Shown: piece after piece, positions 11,751 to 23,992 of the stretch
How the letters are laid out: each line of letters starts with the position of its first letter
How positions within the stretch are numbered: the first letter of the stretch is position 1
Origin: Siphonodentalium dalli
Lineage: Eukaryota; Mollusca; Scaphopoda; Gadilida; Siphonodentaliidae
Direction of reading: 5' to 3'
Assembly: GCA_032622095.1 (NCBI GenBank)
Contig: CP136061.1
Coordinates: forward strand, 64,235,127-64,299,126
DNA: 64,000 nt
Notes under the pieces: generated by a model
Seen by the model: only the letters and a program-made list of their open reading frames with translations
Databases searched by the model: none
What the model was told of the DNA's origin: nothing
Position numbers and translations under genes: made by a program

Positions 11751-12476
11751 TTATCCTAAGACCGAAGGACTGACCCATCCGAAATGACCCTCATGGAAGG
11801 CACTCTCGGATGGGCATGGCGAACTCGGACACGCATCAAACGCTGCCAAATCAAGGGGATGTTGTGACAGCACATCCTCGTCTCTGAACAGCACCGTCCG
11901 TCCAGGAGATGGGGGGAAAGGGGCAAGAATCCCGACCAGGTCACCTGGTTTGATGAGGCAAAAATTCCGGAGCCTCGGAAAGGAAACTAAGTCTATGTTC
12001 TGGCCTAGGAGCCCAAAAGAGGCCAGAAACTGTACAAAGCAAGGCCACACTGGTGGAGGAAAGAACACAGGTGAATAATAGGGATACATACCCACCCAAA
12101 ACCTGGAGGGACGGATGCCGGAAAAGACTTTGACGAATGGAGGACAGGTCAGAACCTGTGTGGTAAAATCCCCTGGAGTGGAAGCAGTGGCAGTTGACAC
12201 ATTGAACTGCCTGGGCAGGCAATGTGTCGAGGGCACCGGGGCTTGCGAGCTAACTGGACCACTGATGTGGTAGCTGTAGCAAGTGGCCGGCTGGTGCAGC
12301 GACGGAACGAACCCGGCGGAACCAGAGGCAGGACCAAAGGTAGCTGCGCTTGGACCACCATCGCTGCCCTTCTCTGCGGGGGCTATGGACGCCGCGACCC
12401 TGAGGGAGGAGGCATGTCCACCAACCAACTCCAGCGGAGTCTCCAAGTTAATGGAGGAAGCAAGAGAAGGTGCCAC
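11751..12476 (-). other. Unassigned open frame of 241 codons
   Basis: The longest open frame in the left third (start ATG, minus strand). It is rich in Pro, Ser and Phe, and its N-terminal part overlaps a diverged monomer of the 117 bp minisatellite family. I recognise no domain, signal peptide or catalytic motif. A segment near the middle is strongly hydrophobic (FFPPPVWPCFVQFLASF), but no clear membrane topology follows. It could be an exon of an unknown gene, but a chance open frame in this GC-richer patch is equally possible. Confidence 0.25.
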
Positions 12477-12481
12477 GTCAG

Positions 12482-13144
12482 CAGAGGTGCCACGTTCATT
12501 GATCTTGATAATCGATAGTCAATACTAGATTAGAATCGATGAAGCGTATCTAATAGCAAGGACAGTGGAAGTAGTGCATAATATTCACATGTGCATAATT
12601 TGTATCAGAAACAACCGAGACAGTCCTTCCCATGACAAAAAATACAGTTTTGTTGTTTAGAAGGGTGTAATTGCACCGGTAAAATAATTGTAAGTTGTGG
12701 TTATCTCAAATGAAAGGTCAATGTGTGATATACCCAAGTCCACCGACACTTTCACATGCCCACAAATGAACGGAGATGGGAAATGTTCTAAATATATCTT
12801 TACATATTTTAATATTGATTGTGACCAGGTGGACAAGTGCAAATGGTGAACACCCGTGAATAGAAAATTGCAAGTGCATACGGGTGCAAGAGCAATCGCT
12901 ACTGTCTCGTGGGAAGGAAAGCCGGTAATTAGTAATGAGCACAATGCGTTACAAATATCTGTGCACAATCAACGATTGTTAACCTGTCCGTTGGATATTA
13001 AACTGTAAAACAGGGTATCCAAATATGTCCGGTACTTTTCGACATCCTAAATAAAGAACTCAGAGTAATCGCCGACGAAAACGGTAATGGAATATCGGCT
13101 GTATCAACGTTTCATCGATTATACGATTAATCGTGGCACCCCTA
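12482..13144. mobile_element. Old hAT-like remnant
   Basis: Ends read CAGAGGTGCCACG (12482-12494) and, reverse-complemented from 13144, TAGGGGTGCCACG. Both ends continue into 'atcgatgaa.cg' subterminal motifs (about 12534 left, 13105-13120 right). The 8 bp flanks, CACGTCAG and CCTGTCGG, agree at only five positions, so the target duplication is decayed or the boundary is misplaced. The interior shows no transposase. The call rests on the paired ends. Confidence 0.45.
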
Positions 13145-13667
13145 CCTGTCGGAGGGGAAAAAACATTATGAAGTTTTCATCGTAAAAGCATTGAGACGTA
13201 TGTTCAATATAGAGAGAAGAGGCAAGCCACACTGTGGCTATTTTATCTAGCATCCGTGAGGAAAATTATTGTAAAATATTGTAATGTAAAATATTGTAAA
13301 TTATTACTTCTAATACATTTGGATAGGATTTTGTCAGGGACCAAACTCCAAACTGGAGCTTAGTGGAGATGCCAACACAATATTGCATCCGGTGAAGTGT
13401 TAAAAAATCCCGACGAGAACCCAAATGACTCTAAAGAGCATCGTTTTTTTCTATTGTTTTATGCAAACGATATTTGTTCGAAGTGATTCTCGTAAATAAA
13501 ACAAAATTGAAATATTTGTTAATGAAATTATCCACCCACGGACTACTGTCATTAATAAGACAGTATTGTAGAATAAAAGATTGTTGAACAATTGTAAAAC
13601 TAAATTCCGAAAATAGGAAAACACGTGCGTAGTGCACGAAATTAGGCAACTGCGTGTTGCCGTTCGT
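13145..13667. other. AT-rich intergenic stretch, no gene seen
   Basis: Contains a small tandem pattern of 'taaaatattgtaa' (13268-13305) and otherwise nothing recognisable. Confidence 0.5.
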
Positions 13668-14030
13668 AATATTATATTTTTAAAAAGTATAATATATATT
13701 TCCTTAAAGAAAGCCTGAACACTGAACTATATGGATATATGTCCTGCTTTGCAAGCCACAGTAGAAAAGGGTTAACTTTTTGGTCGCCTCCCGACGTCGA
13801 TTGACTTGCCAACATTAGTCACGCTCCCCATATAACTGCCTCTGCTCGATCGAATTGTTTTATTTTGGACTCAATCAGGAGATTGGCGAGTTGCGGGGTT
13901 GGGAATGGCACCGCCATGGGAGGGCCCTATGATAGTTCGGTGTTCAGGCTTTCTTTAAGGAAATATATATTATACTTTTAAAAAATATAATATTTCGCTA
14001 AAGGAAGCCTTCACACTGAACTATATGGAT
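13668..14030. mobile_element. Fold-back element E2, paralogue of E1
   Basis: Left arm 13668-13727 and right arm 13935-13994 are inverted copies, running from AATATTATATTTTTAAAAAG to the motif GCCTGAACACTGAA (right arm: GTTCGGTGTTCAGGC). A third, variant copy of the arm (13996-14030) follows in the orientation of the left arm. The interior keeps E1 landmarks: 'tgctttgcaag' near the left arm and 'gggagggccct' just before the right arm. 'Aggaggaggca' follows the third copy, as 'gaggaggaggca' does in E1. Arm sequences differ strongly between E1 and E2 while the layout is the same, which suggests an old family with a conserved architecture. Confidence 0.6.
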
Positions 14031-14055
14031 TAGAATGCAAGCCCAGGAGGAGGCA

Positions 14056-15152
14056 CAAGCAATAAAGTTAATAGCCAAATTTAGAGGTAATATACTCTTC
14101 TAAAACAGATTGTACCTAAATATGAACTCTTAATGAATCTGTTATGATTAGTTACGTGAAATAACTCATATTTAGAGCGCTATATTGCTCAAATGTGTAC
14201 CTCCCCCCTTGTTTTGGAAGAAACATCCCAGGAGGTGCCATCAGATTTATAGTTGCGAGCAAACTGAGCAAGTATAACTGAAGAAGATACTCTTTGTTCT
14301 TCTCTTTCTTTGTCGTCTTCTTTGTTCTTCATCTGTTGGTTCTAAGGTCCCACCCGCCATGGGATGCAAGGAGACGAACTCACTCTCCGCCTTAGCGACA
14401 AAACGACCAGCACAGGAGGAGGCCTACTCCGAAGATGGCGAAACAACCAACATTAATAGTGAACTAACAGCTGTTTGCCAAAGCAAAAGGCAGATAACCT
14501 GATGCCCAATTTGTGGCACAGGGATCAAATTGAGAACCCATTAGGCCAAACGGGTTGTACAATGATAATGGAGTCAAGCCATCGGATCAAAGGGAGCCCC
14601 CACCATGCTGCAAGGTGGTCATGCCCAAGCTAATATCCTGGCCAAGCTGGAGGGTGGGGAGAGGTCATTGTTCTCCGAACCCCAAGACGGTTGAGTGACA
14701 GGCAAGGCCTTATCTGAATTAAGAGCGTGGCCAGGGGGTCTCGCTTGCTACCGTATAGGTAGGGCCCTGCCCTGCGCTTAAGCTGCCAAAGGCCCGTCGG
14801 CCATGTCGTTTCGTGCGCACTCGAGTTGGCAGCTTTTGCACCCAGAACCGATGGCAACCGGTGGGGGACAAAACGTCCTGGAGGTTCCAAGTACCCCGTC
14901 AGCTCCACCGGTAGCATCCCCACTAGTTGATTGAACCGCCGTTGGGTAATCGGAGGAGCGTGAACTGGTCCTGTCTTCCTTCTTAGAACAGCTTCCTCTT
15001 CTTTCTTCTTCTGATCACATGTCTCTGAGGTACCTATGTATCACAAGATATCCTTGTAGAAACCCTGTGATACAAATCTTTCGCGTATATAAATATATAA
15101 AGTGAAATAATAGATATATCAGAGTGATATATAAGTCAGCATGAAATCATGA
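14056..15152. other. Intergenic stretch, no gene recognised
   Basis: Includes a CT-rich tract (14290-14340) and a GC-richer block (14580-14960) with a 97-codon minus-strand open frame (14630-14923) of no known family. No repeat structure or RNA gene is evident. Confidence 0.45.
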
Positions 15153-18100
15153 CAGAAGGCCCTACCAAAGCTGCGCCCATCAATCCAATGGGCGGAGCCA
15201 GAGCACAGATCCCTGGCATGATCCAATGTATCACTAAATATATTTATATAGCCCCTCAGAGAATATGACTAACAGCCATAAGCACCGGGAGCTCATGGCC
15301 GAACACCGCAGGTGACCAGAGCAGCTACTGAGAAAGCAAACCGCTACTCTCAGGTGCCAATCAATAGTGTCAGTACGAGTATTAATTTTTGAGAAATTCC
15401 CAACAATCACCATCATTTGGAATGGAGACAAAGCAAATTTTGCAATCACGACTATTATGTTCAGCCTAAATCCACACACAGCACTATTATTAGGTCCTCA
15501 CGACCATTATGGCACCTGAGAGCAGTCCACGTTCCCAGTGGAATACCCACCGCGATCTGATTTTAAGAAATTAAGGTGTGCATACCATGTCTATGACTCT
15601 ATATAATGTACTTAATTAAACGATCGTAGTGAAATATGCAGATAGTTGTCTCTTCTACAACCGAAATCAGTTCAAATGATGTACAATGTAGTCAGATGAT
15701 AAACACGTGTAAATTGTCACGGTCACCATACGGAATATTCAGGTCTGAGCCTCTGCCCAGAACATCATGTCACTTTCCCCCAAACATGCAGCAGAACGAC
15801 CAAGGTGTGTGTGATAGGTAGGTTAGTGTGCAGCATGCAGCAAACTAGGGGAAGACCCGCTCTAAAATTGGCTCCCCTATGAAGGAAACAAATGAAATTA
15901 TCATCCTCCTAGTAAAGGACACCCATCCCTTTATAATGTTACTTATTGAATTTTAATAGCCATGATAGAGAGGAACTCCCCCTACCTAAGTGGTCATGTT
16001 TAAGGCATGTTTGAGGAAATTAGGACAAATCCAGCATAGACCAAAGCGCGCAGAGTTGGCGCAGAGTTGGCGCAGAGTCTGGTGCCATGGGGATGGGATC
16101 CACTCATACGGGGTGGTCCCCTGCCTGCGGGGAAAGGTCTGTAATGCTGCTAGTCAATGAGCTTCCTCGAAAGCTAAGCTGGACAGCGCAAACGTCTTTG
16201 CCTGTTGTATTGTCTATGTGCCAGATAATCAAATTGATATGGGCAATAGAAGGACGAAGAGCCATGTGATGGACTCTTGTCGGAAAGGCTATTGGCAGTG
16301 GTCATGGGACACGTGACAATATAAATGCTTTCCATGTAAATGTGCTTCATTCGTGTGTGAAGTCTATTCGCCATATCAACGGTACGAAAGGTCTGGACAC
16401 GTATATATTTGAAATTCATTTGGACTCCTGCTAGTCAATGAATACCTTGTACCAAGCTCACATTTGATATGGTTACTTGCCCTAAAATAATGTCTCCCCC
16501 CCCCTCGTCGTCTTGGAATACCACTGCTATTATATCGGTATTCATTGGGGACCGTCATCCAGGCATTCTTCTTTCTCAAATTTTGGCCACGGTCGCCATT
16601 AATGCTGCGAGAAACGTCACGGCCACATACGGAATCGAACATTCCACAGCAGCAATTGACAGTGGGCCAGTTAACTGGAGGGGTCAAGTCACCACGATTC
16701 CAAATACCTGTCAGGCTGGGATCATGAATAATTCCATTGCAAATAACACTTGCACATTCCCATAATTGAATCAAGAAGGGGAAAGGATCAAAAGTATCTT
16801 CAAATATATTCGTAGATAGTGAAACCATGATTAAACACCGTCAGAGTGACAATAAGCTTCTTCCCTTACTCTAGAGGATGCAAACCTGAGCACCCATGAT
16901 TTGTAATTTTGTGTCCCATTTAGTCGAGAAACAACCCAGCAATTTTGAAATGATGGGTTAATTTTGGATACAATTCACAATAATAACTAAAATCTGGAAT
17001 TGAGACTTTTAAGAGTGAAATCTTTTCTTCACGATTAATTTTAGTCCTAATCCCCTTTGAGAGTGATCATTAGCTATGATGTCCGGGGGACAATGGCATG
17101 TCATGCTTGCAATCATTAAATGCTAGCAGTTCTAAATTTGACAGTGAAGTTGAAGCACTGTACGAGAATCGAATCATGTTCCCAACAGAATTCTGACCCT
17201 TGTCAGATATCAATCCCTGTCTGAAATTAATAATGATACTAATGAATCTTAGTACCACGACAGTCATTATGTAACCAAATAACAATGATTATTAAACATG
17301 AAACAGTACCATTCTGATATTGATAAACTGTAGTCAACTTCAAGCGTCGACAAACACATCTGGATCATAGGAGACATGTGTGACAGTAGTGAAACATAAA
17401 ACACAAAGTATTATGTGAAAGCACGTTGTTCTGATGATTAGCGAGGGAATTAATGAAAGAAAATTCCCCAAAATGAAACGCCATAGTATAATAACATTCA
17501 CACGAAATTAGGCGACTTCGGATAGCGAATCACGTGGCAGTTACGGTCAGACCAATTCTAACCTACCTTAGAGGTTCTAGAATAAGGCCATATATGTATT
17601 TCACACAATAAACGTAACCCTATGATAGATATCATCGTCAGCAAAGCGGGAATGATTGAAAGAAAATTCCGCGAGTTGAAAATACCACGAGTAAAATAAC
17701 ACGAAATTAGGAGACTTCGATTATTAAAACGAACCACGTGGCATTAACAATCTGACCAAGGCTATCATACCTTTAAGGGTCTATAATAATTCCATATATG
17801 CATTGTTCACAACAATTGATGTGCGTCGTATCGTTGAAACAATGGTCGCGCTATGGCGAATTGGAATTCAGACGGCATTTTGTCGAAAACACAGAACAAT
17901 TGTTTTGTTTGAAGCGAAACGGTCCATGAATTCGAAACCGAAAATGATAAAAATGAACGCGGAGGCAACCAGAAAGAATTATTGTATAGATAAATTGAAT
18001 TTATTGAGTTGTAGGTGAAACTCCAAATTCAAATACACCCTTATACTTATCTTGTTGGCTCGGCAGCAGAAATAAAACTAAGACAATTCGATCGAGCAGA

Positions 18101-18260
18101 GCCAGTTATATGGGGAGCGTTCAAGCATGACTAATCTTGGCAAGTCAATCGACGTCGGGAGGCGACCAAAAAGTTAACCCTTTTCTACTGTGGCTTGCAA
18201 AGCAGGACATAAAAATATCCATATAGTTCAGTGTGAAGGCTTCCTTTAGCGGAAATATCG
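15153..18260. repeat. Segmental duplication, copy B (partner at 1-2670)
   Basis: Direct-orientation partner of copy A. It is longer mainly because of an internal ~200 bp tandem duplication: the block containing 'acgaaattagg.gacttcg' and 'ccatatatg' occurs at about 17497-17610 and again at 17700-17810, whereas copy A has it once (2140-2260). The minus-strand open frame 16376-16828 (150 codons, several Cys) overlaps the conserved part, but the matching region of copy A is broken by indels, so a gene is not supported. Confidence 0.85.
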
Positions 18261-18535
18261 GAAGAGAAACGTTCATGAGAAATGAACAGATAAAAAATGC
18301 GACTTATCTTGCGAATAGAAGAAATTAAATAGAATGAGGTTTTACCTGTCAATCGATTTATAGCAAAAGGACTCGCACGATTGGTCCAAAGATATAATCA
18401 CCATTAATTAGCATTTGACAAGTGCGCGTACTCAAGGTATTTCGTACCGATTTTTAAAACGACTTCTAGGATCTTGCAAGCAAGAAATATATAACCATTA
18501 GCTTCAGTGTCCAAGATATATTTGACGGAGATATA
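18075..18535 (-). repeat. Adjacent inverted relics of fold-back elements E2 and E1
   Basis: 18075-18245 is the reverse complement of 13709-13855 (E2 left half, including 'aagttaacccttttctactg'). 18320-18535 is the reverse complement of the E1 left half (5560-5765, including 'caagtgcgcgtactc'). The two relics lie side by side although their best matches are 8 kb apart elsewhere, so the families move or recombine as related units. Confidence 0.75.
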
Positions 18536-18539
18536 CATG

Positions 18540-21153
18540 TGATTCTCTACATGTGTTGATTATTATGCGTATATTGCCATGCATACTTAACAAAATCCCA
18601 AAGTAATTTATTTCACAATAATACGGAACCTGTCCCAAATCAGTCTTTATAGCGGGAATTCATAGTGATAACACCATTCATTTGAGCCATATTACATGCA
18701 TGGAGGGTTAACACGAACACATACCCCCCCCCCCCCCCAATATGGAGATAAAGTCAAAGTAAGGTCAATAATAGTTTCGTTGTCCCGCCTGGGTCCCCAA
18801 GCACAATAATCAACGACGCACATGTTCACATTTCCCGCCAAAAACTAAATTATATTTTATAACACGTTGGCTAAAACTATGTTCTATATCTGCGGTCATC
18901 AGTTGTTGGACTAATACAGACTATTGAACAAGCTATGCGTTCCGGGTGAAAGATTTCGCTACCATTTGTATTTCGGCGCTATAAATATCTCGTGCAGACA
19001 AACCCTGCAGTATGACGTCACCGCACACAAATAGTTTTACGATTGACAGAACATATAATCCTGTCAGTTTCATTTTCTCTGACGCTACTTGAAATTCTAA
19101 GAAATACTTTATTCAATTCTCCTTGCTAAGTATTATTGGTCAATGCGTGATGCTTTTTTGTGTTTAGATTCATTATACATGTATATACCTGTAACTGTTG
19201 GAATCTTATTGTAAGTTATAAATTTGTAAACACTGTATTAAACTCGTAGCTCGTTCATTTATATAGTCTTCAATCAGACGGCAGTCTTACGGTGGTAGAT
19301 CGATCATGCACGCCATGAATATCTACTCGGTTATCTACCCTTTAGTCAAGAATATAGAGATTCGTAACATGACATATGGTGGGGGTGTCCTGCTGTACAT
19401 GTAAAGTTTTAGCATTAACAATTTAGCAGTACCGCTAATATTCCATAGTTTTTTCATGAATCGTAATATGGTAAATAAAGAGTGTCTATACAGACCTGTG
19501 AAAATATGAATGGAAAATTCCATGCAAATCTGCAGTGTAAAAGTTATAAATACGCGAAGCAATCATAATTAACATTTAACTGGCAATTAAATGTGTGCAT
19601 GGGCTGCTTTTCATAGGCTGCTTTTCATACTCTACATTAATTTTGTTTTCTGTAATTACTACTAATTATAAATAGGCTGCATTGATTATTTCGATAAGTT
19701 GAACATAGCCTAATTGTGTTGACAGTGTCGAATTTCACGATTGCATCATCACGGTCAAGGTAACACGATGCGATTTATTTATAGTACCTATATTTCGTCA
19801 TCTTTTTTCAAAAAGATGTCTTGCTAACTTTTATTTAGTTTGATATCTCAAATGCGCGTATTTTTATCGATATTAATAGCCAGTCCATCGTTTTAAAACG
19901 ACTTGCCAATAAATATTATGTCATATATGACGGGCATGATTGACGCATCAAAATGTGCAGGGATCTATCGATCATTTATAACTGGGTCAAGTACAAACAT
20001 TAGGTGCATATGAGGTTCTCGGAGGGGTAAACATTTTTGTCAGCGCTGATTATTTTGTTCTTGTGTGATTACTAATGTTCACATTCACTGCGCATTATCA
20101 CTTAGATAGTCTCCAGGAAATTCGCCAAATTGTGATGTGAAAAATTAAAGAATTGACTGCGTAAAACTTGTGTTATGTTTTATTTGTGTCAGTATAGGCG
20201 GCAAGGCGAACACATGCAAGCTAGACACGCCATTTTCAAAAATAATGATTTAGCGCATTTCGTTATCGGCATTTTAAGAATTACCTTGTCAATTTTACAC
20301 TGAGTATGATTGATAAAAAAATACACGGGAGAAATTATATTTATTGGCCATAGTTTTGAGAACAAATTTATTCTTGAATGATGAATCGAAATCCTGGCAG
20401 CGTGAATTGTTTACTAGACACTGATGGTGCCAAAAAATAAGCGCAAATCAGGTGGGGAAAATCAGCTGAACTATATAGTTCTCAAACATTGTTTGAAGAA
20501 AGATACCTGCGATTGAAAATCAACTAATTGAAGCCAATGTGTAGTAATTATCGTAATCTTATGGCATATATTTCACATGTTTGGTAATTTATTCGATTTT
20601 TATCAAATATACATGTATATTTGAATTTTTCATCACGTTCACTTTGGAACAGTCTATTGCTAGTGTTGAAGGGATACTACCTTTATGAAACCATTTATTT
20701 TTATGTTTCCTTCAGAGCGCTTCTAGGAGATATGTGCTGTATGAATAATATGCAAAATAATTCAATGGACAATTTAATAACTTCGAATCAAAACTTGAAA
20801 CGTGTAGACTTTTAATTCTTTTAAACAAGCTTCCACCCCAATAAAAATGTGCTTACAAAGGAAGCTGTGGACGAATCCAATAGTAATGACAACACATTGA
20901 ACCGGAAACAGAAACAAATATATAAACAAAACATGCTCGATTCATCGATTATCAAAACAGATATAAATGTTCTTGAAATAAATGGGTAAATTATTGGAAA
21001 GTTGTCGGCAATACGCTACGTGCATTACTTTCGAAAAGTTATCAGGAAATTTTCGAGAAATCAGCGTGTTATCGGAATATTTAGATGCAGTATCGGAATA
21101 TTTTCGGGAAATGGCAACCTCTCTATCGGGAAATTCATAAGATAGTTTTGAGT
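18540..21153. other. Long AT-rich stretch without recognisable genes
   Basis: Contains a C-run (18724-18738) and a duplicated 'ggctgcttttcata' (19600-19630). Several stretches near 21030-21140 repeat 'tatcgg(g/a)a(a/t)'. No open frame over about 75 codons and no conserved domain. Confidence 0.5.
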
Positions 21154-21192
21154 TATCGGGATCCTATCAGGATATTTATCAGGATCCCGATA
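21154..21192. repeat. Perfect 12 bp inverted repeat (hairpin)
   Basis: Arms TATCGGGATCCT (21154-21165) and AGGATCCCGATA (21181-21192) are perfect complements around a 15 nt loop. It sits at the end of a patch of degenerate 'tatcggga' repeats. No T-tract or gene end adjoins it. Confidence 0.7.
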
Positions 21193-21960
21193 GTAGTTTT
21201 GAGATGACTCCTAACCATTCGCGCCAAAAATTGTCTTGACGTGGGATCACGCCTTGCCAGATGGTGGCTAATTGGATTTTCAATGATGCCGCCAATCCCG
21301 TGATACGCGCTTAGATTGACACCCGTCGACATAATATCTACGGGTGCACTCGATATTCGCTCCCAGTATTGTGCTGTCCGATACGAAACAGAACCAGATG
21401 ATTCAATGAAGTCCACCCGCTGGCGTGAATAGATTTGGACGAAATGTAAAACGTGGTTAGATATGGCTGCAATTATTCAACCGTGTCAAGTGCACAAGAG
21501 TGCATGATTAGGTGACTGACGGAACTATTGGTGGCCAAGCTCCCTGCTTCTCGATCTGGATTTTCTGATGCACAGTGTATGTCGAAGAAATCCCTTTCGA
21601 CCAAAAAATCTCTAATGAGTTTTATTGGCGGTCAAGCCACATAGTGCTATCCGGTTTTGCTTTGACCATGCACGTAGAATGCCCTGTTGCGTTTTGATAG
21701 CGAAGCAAGTGCCTTATTAGATCCGTGTTGACCCACACTCTAGTGGGTTAGTCGACCTTGTTGAACACTATTAGAAGTAACTTCCACAATTTCGTGCAAT
21801 TACGTTCCGTTTGTAATTGGCCACCTATGTGCACCAAGCGACATCTAGCCCTTCAATGGAGAGAACACCGATCAGCGTGAGGCCTACTGCTTAAACAAAC
21901 AGAGATCAACATGGCCGAAACCATATGATACACACAAGGGATTTCTGAAAATGCTCATAG
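21193..21960. other. Intergenic stretch, no gene seen
   Basis: An 87-codon minus-strand frame (21153-21416) has no known motif. Nothing else is recognisable. Confidence 0.5.
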
Positions 21961-22115
21961 TGTATGTAAATGAAATCCTTTTCTACCTAAAAGTCTGACA
22001 CAGCAGGTTACATCACCTCTGGTCGGCGCCCGACAATGAATGGCTAACTATATCGCTATTCCATGATTATATATGTCCATCATTTAACCACAAAAGTGGT
22101 ATATCACACACTTGG
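21961..22115 (+). repeat. Dispersed ~160 bp direct repeat, copy 2
   Basis: Partner of 4404-4565; it lacks a few bases of the TATATG-rich part present in copy 1. Confidence 0.8.
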
Positions 22116-22311
22116 GGTGCCTGCCAGCATTGGGGTTCGCAGTGTCAGACAGTAGATAGACATTTATACACACTTGAGCTTCTTCCGAAGTCCCTTCTGG
22201 GTATCATATGGTTTACCATGTTGATCTCTATTCGTTTAAGCAGTGGAGCCCATGCTCTTCGGGACTCGTCCCGTATATGGGCCATGTCGCTAGAGCTTTT
22301 GGAAATAAGGG

Positions 22312-22520
22312 CAGAATCAACTATATACTGATTCCACTAACTGAGCACAGAATCAACTATATACTGATTCCACTAACTGAGCACAGAGTATGCTATGCAT
22401 ATCCATATGCACTATATGATTGTATATAACTGAGCAGAATCAACTATATACTGATTCCACTAACTGAGCACAGAATATGCTATGCATATCCATATGCGCT
22501 ATATGATTGTACATACACAG
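22312..22520 (+). repeat. Nested tandem repeat (36 bp within ~120 bp)
   Basis: A 36 bp unit starting 'agaatcaactatatactg' repeats at 22313 and 22349. A longer unit that also includes 'tatgctatgcatatccata' and 'ctatatgattgta' repeats once more from 22436. Short palindromic cores (ATATGCAT-type) are frequent. Confidence 0.75.
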
Positions 22521-23409
22521 AATTTGGTATCTAGTTACGGATTAGTTACATACGTATTAGTATGGTACCCTTTTAAAAAACCATACAGAGATACCCGCCG
22601 ACACCACGGGTCGCAACACGAAAAATGCAGAAACCACAAAGGCAACAGGCCTCAATGAACTCATTGAACTCTTTGTGATATGACAATTGTGACACGATAA
22701 CTGCTATACTTGTACACCCACATTCATGGCTTGTTTCGGATGACATTAAATTGATTTTAATGTATTATCTTCTTTCACTGATTATTTCCAATAACCGACT
22801 ATACCACCCCTGGTATTTATTACCTACCCGGGTTACATCCACACACTGATTGATCAGATACATGTGGTCGAATCGCCTACTGCGGGAGCTCATACAGTCC
22901 AATAGTAATTATTATTTAATTAAATAATAATTGTTGCTACCCAATATGCACCTAAAACTCTCTTACATTTAGGGATACAACACTGATCCGACCACACTGC
23001 TACAGCAAGTGCATCGGCTCAATGTAACTGGTGTCAATTAGATTGATAGCCAATCACACTACTAAGCACCCATCGCCCATTGGATCTGAATGTATGTTGC
23101 CTTATCCACATCTGACACACGGCTCAACTGCAGACTGTCTTTAGTCTAGAGATAGACTCGGCCTCGGACATACCTTATTCTAATCCTGGCAGCCAACTAT
23201 CACAAGTGGTTATTCCACCTCTGTTCTCTCGCTACGGCGATTGAGGTTTCAGCTGAGCTGATACCCCCGACAGGGGCGTTTGTCTGTCTGAGTGGTGTAC
23301 CCACTCCTTGCATTACAGCGATTGAGGGGCAGAAACAGAGAACCCTGAGTAGCTCGAGCGTTACAAAATGACGACTCGTCGTTTCATCAGACACAAAAAG
23401 AATCGTAGA
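22521..23409. other. Left flank of the tandem array
   Basis: Contains a perfect 26 bp AT palindrome (22907-22932) and no gene. The last bases before the array (23400-23409) differ from the sequence that precedes every later unit; identity starts at ATTGGC (23410). Confidence 0.6.
22907..22932. repeat. Perfect 26 bp AT palindrome
   Basis: The half-site AATTATTATTTAA is mirrored exactly about 22919/22920. It could form a small cruciform; no function is implied by neighbours. Confidence 0.75.
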
Positions 23410-23992
23410 ATTGGCTTTCGGTTGGATGTACATACACCATCTTATATACAAAAATCCAACCACCCTTTATCTAATGATGAGATTATGGTTCTGCTGTCAG
23501 ACCAGGGCTTGGGCCTCACTTTACACCAACGTCTAAGATAAACAGAATTGGTATAATGAAAGACTTTACAGTTTTTGAGCGCAGTTTCCTTTCACAAAAA
23601 TCATGGATATTGACACAGCCGATACAGTCGAGCTAGTGTTGAAGCATCTGGCCTTCCTCACCTGAATAGCACGAGGTAGCATATTCGAGTAAATAATCAC
23701 AGAGTGCATATGCTCTGGTCAGCAGAATACAGATGCAATATATCTGTTCAGACTGCCTTTTCGACTGGGATATTTAGTTTTAAGGTGGTGGGCATGATGT
23801 CACATTTAGAATTTATCTTTGTTTTTTTCGCTATAACCAATAATTTGGGTGAAATTGGTTCATTTTTATTGAAACCAAGTACTTATATTGACCTATTTCC
23901 CATTCGAACTGAAGAAACACCATATGTGTTATATATCAAAGTTATCGGTGTATGTCAGAGACTTAACTGGACATAACTCTATTTTTCATTTA

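Noticed and set aside
16376-16828. 150-codon Cys-containing minus-strand frame in copy B
   Set aside because: The same region of copy A is frameshifted and interrupted, no splice-bounded domain is recognised, and both strands are open in places.
22312-22520. Regular short repeats resembling a CRISPR array
   Set aside because: Eukaryotic context, repeats are contiguous without unique spacers, and no cas-like gene.
23360-23400. Minus-strand CTGATGA followed by a hairpin, like a second hammerhead just outside the array
   Set aside because: The required GAAA after stem II is missing (CATTTTG instead) and no stem III or cleavage triplet pairs.
23704-23976. 90-codon open frame repeated in every unit
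   Set aside because: It recurs only because the unit is duplicated; there is no known domain, unit 7 truncates it, and the base changes seen among units (LEF/LEL, VIG/VVG) are amino-acid-changing.
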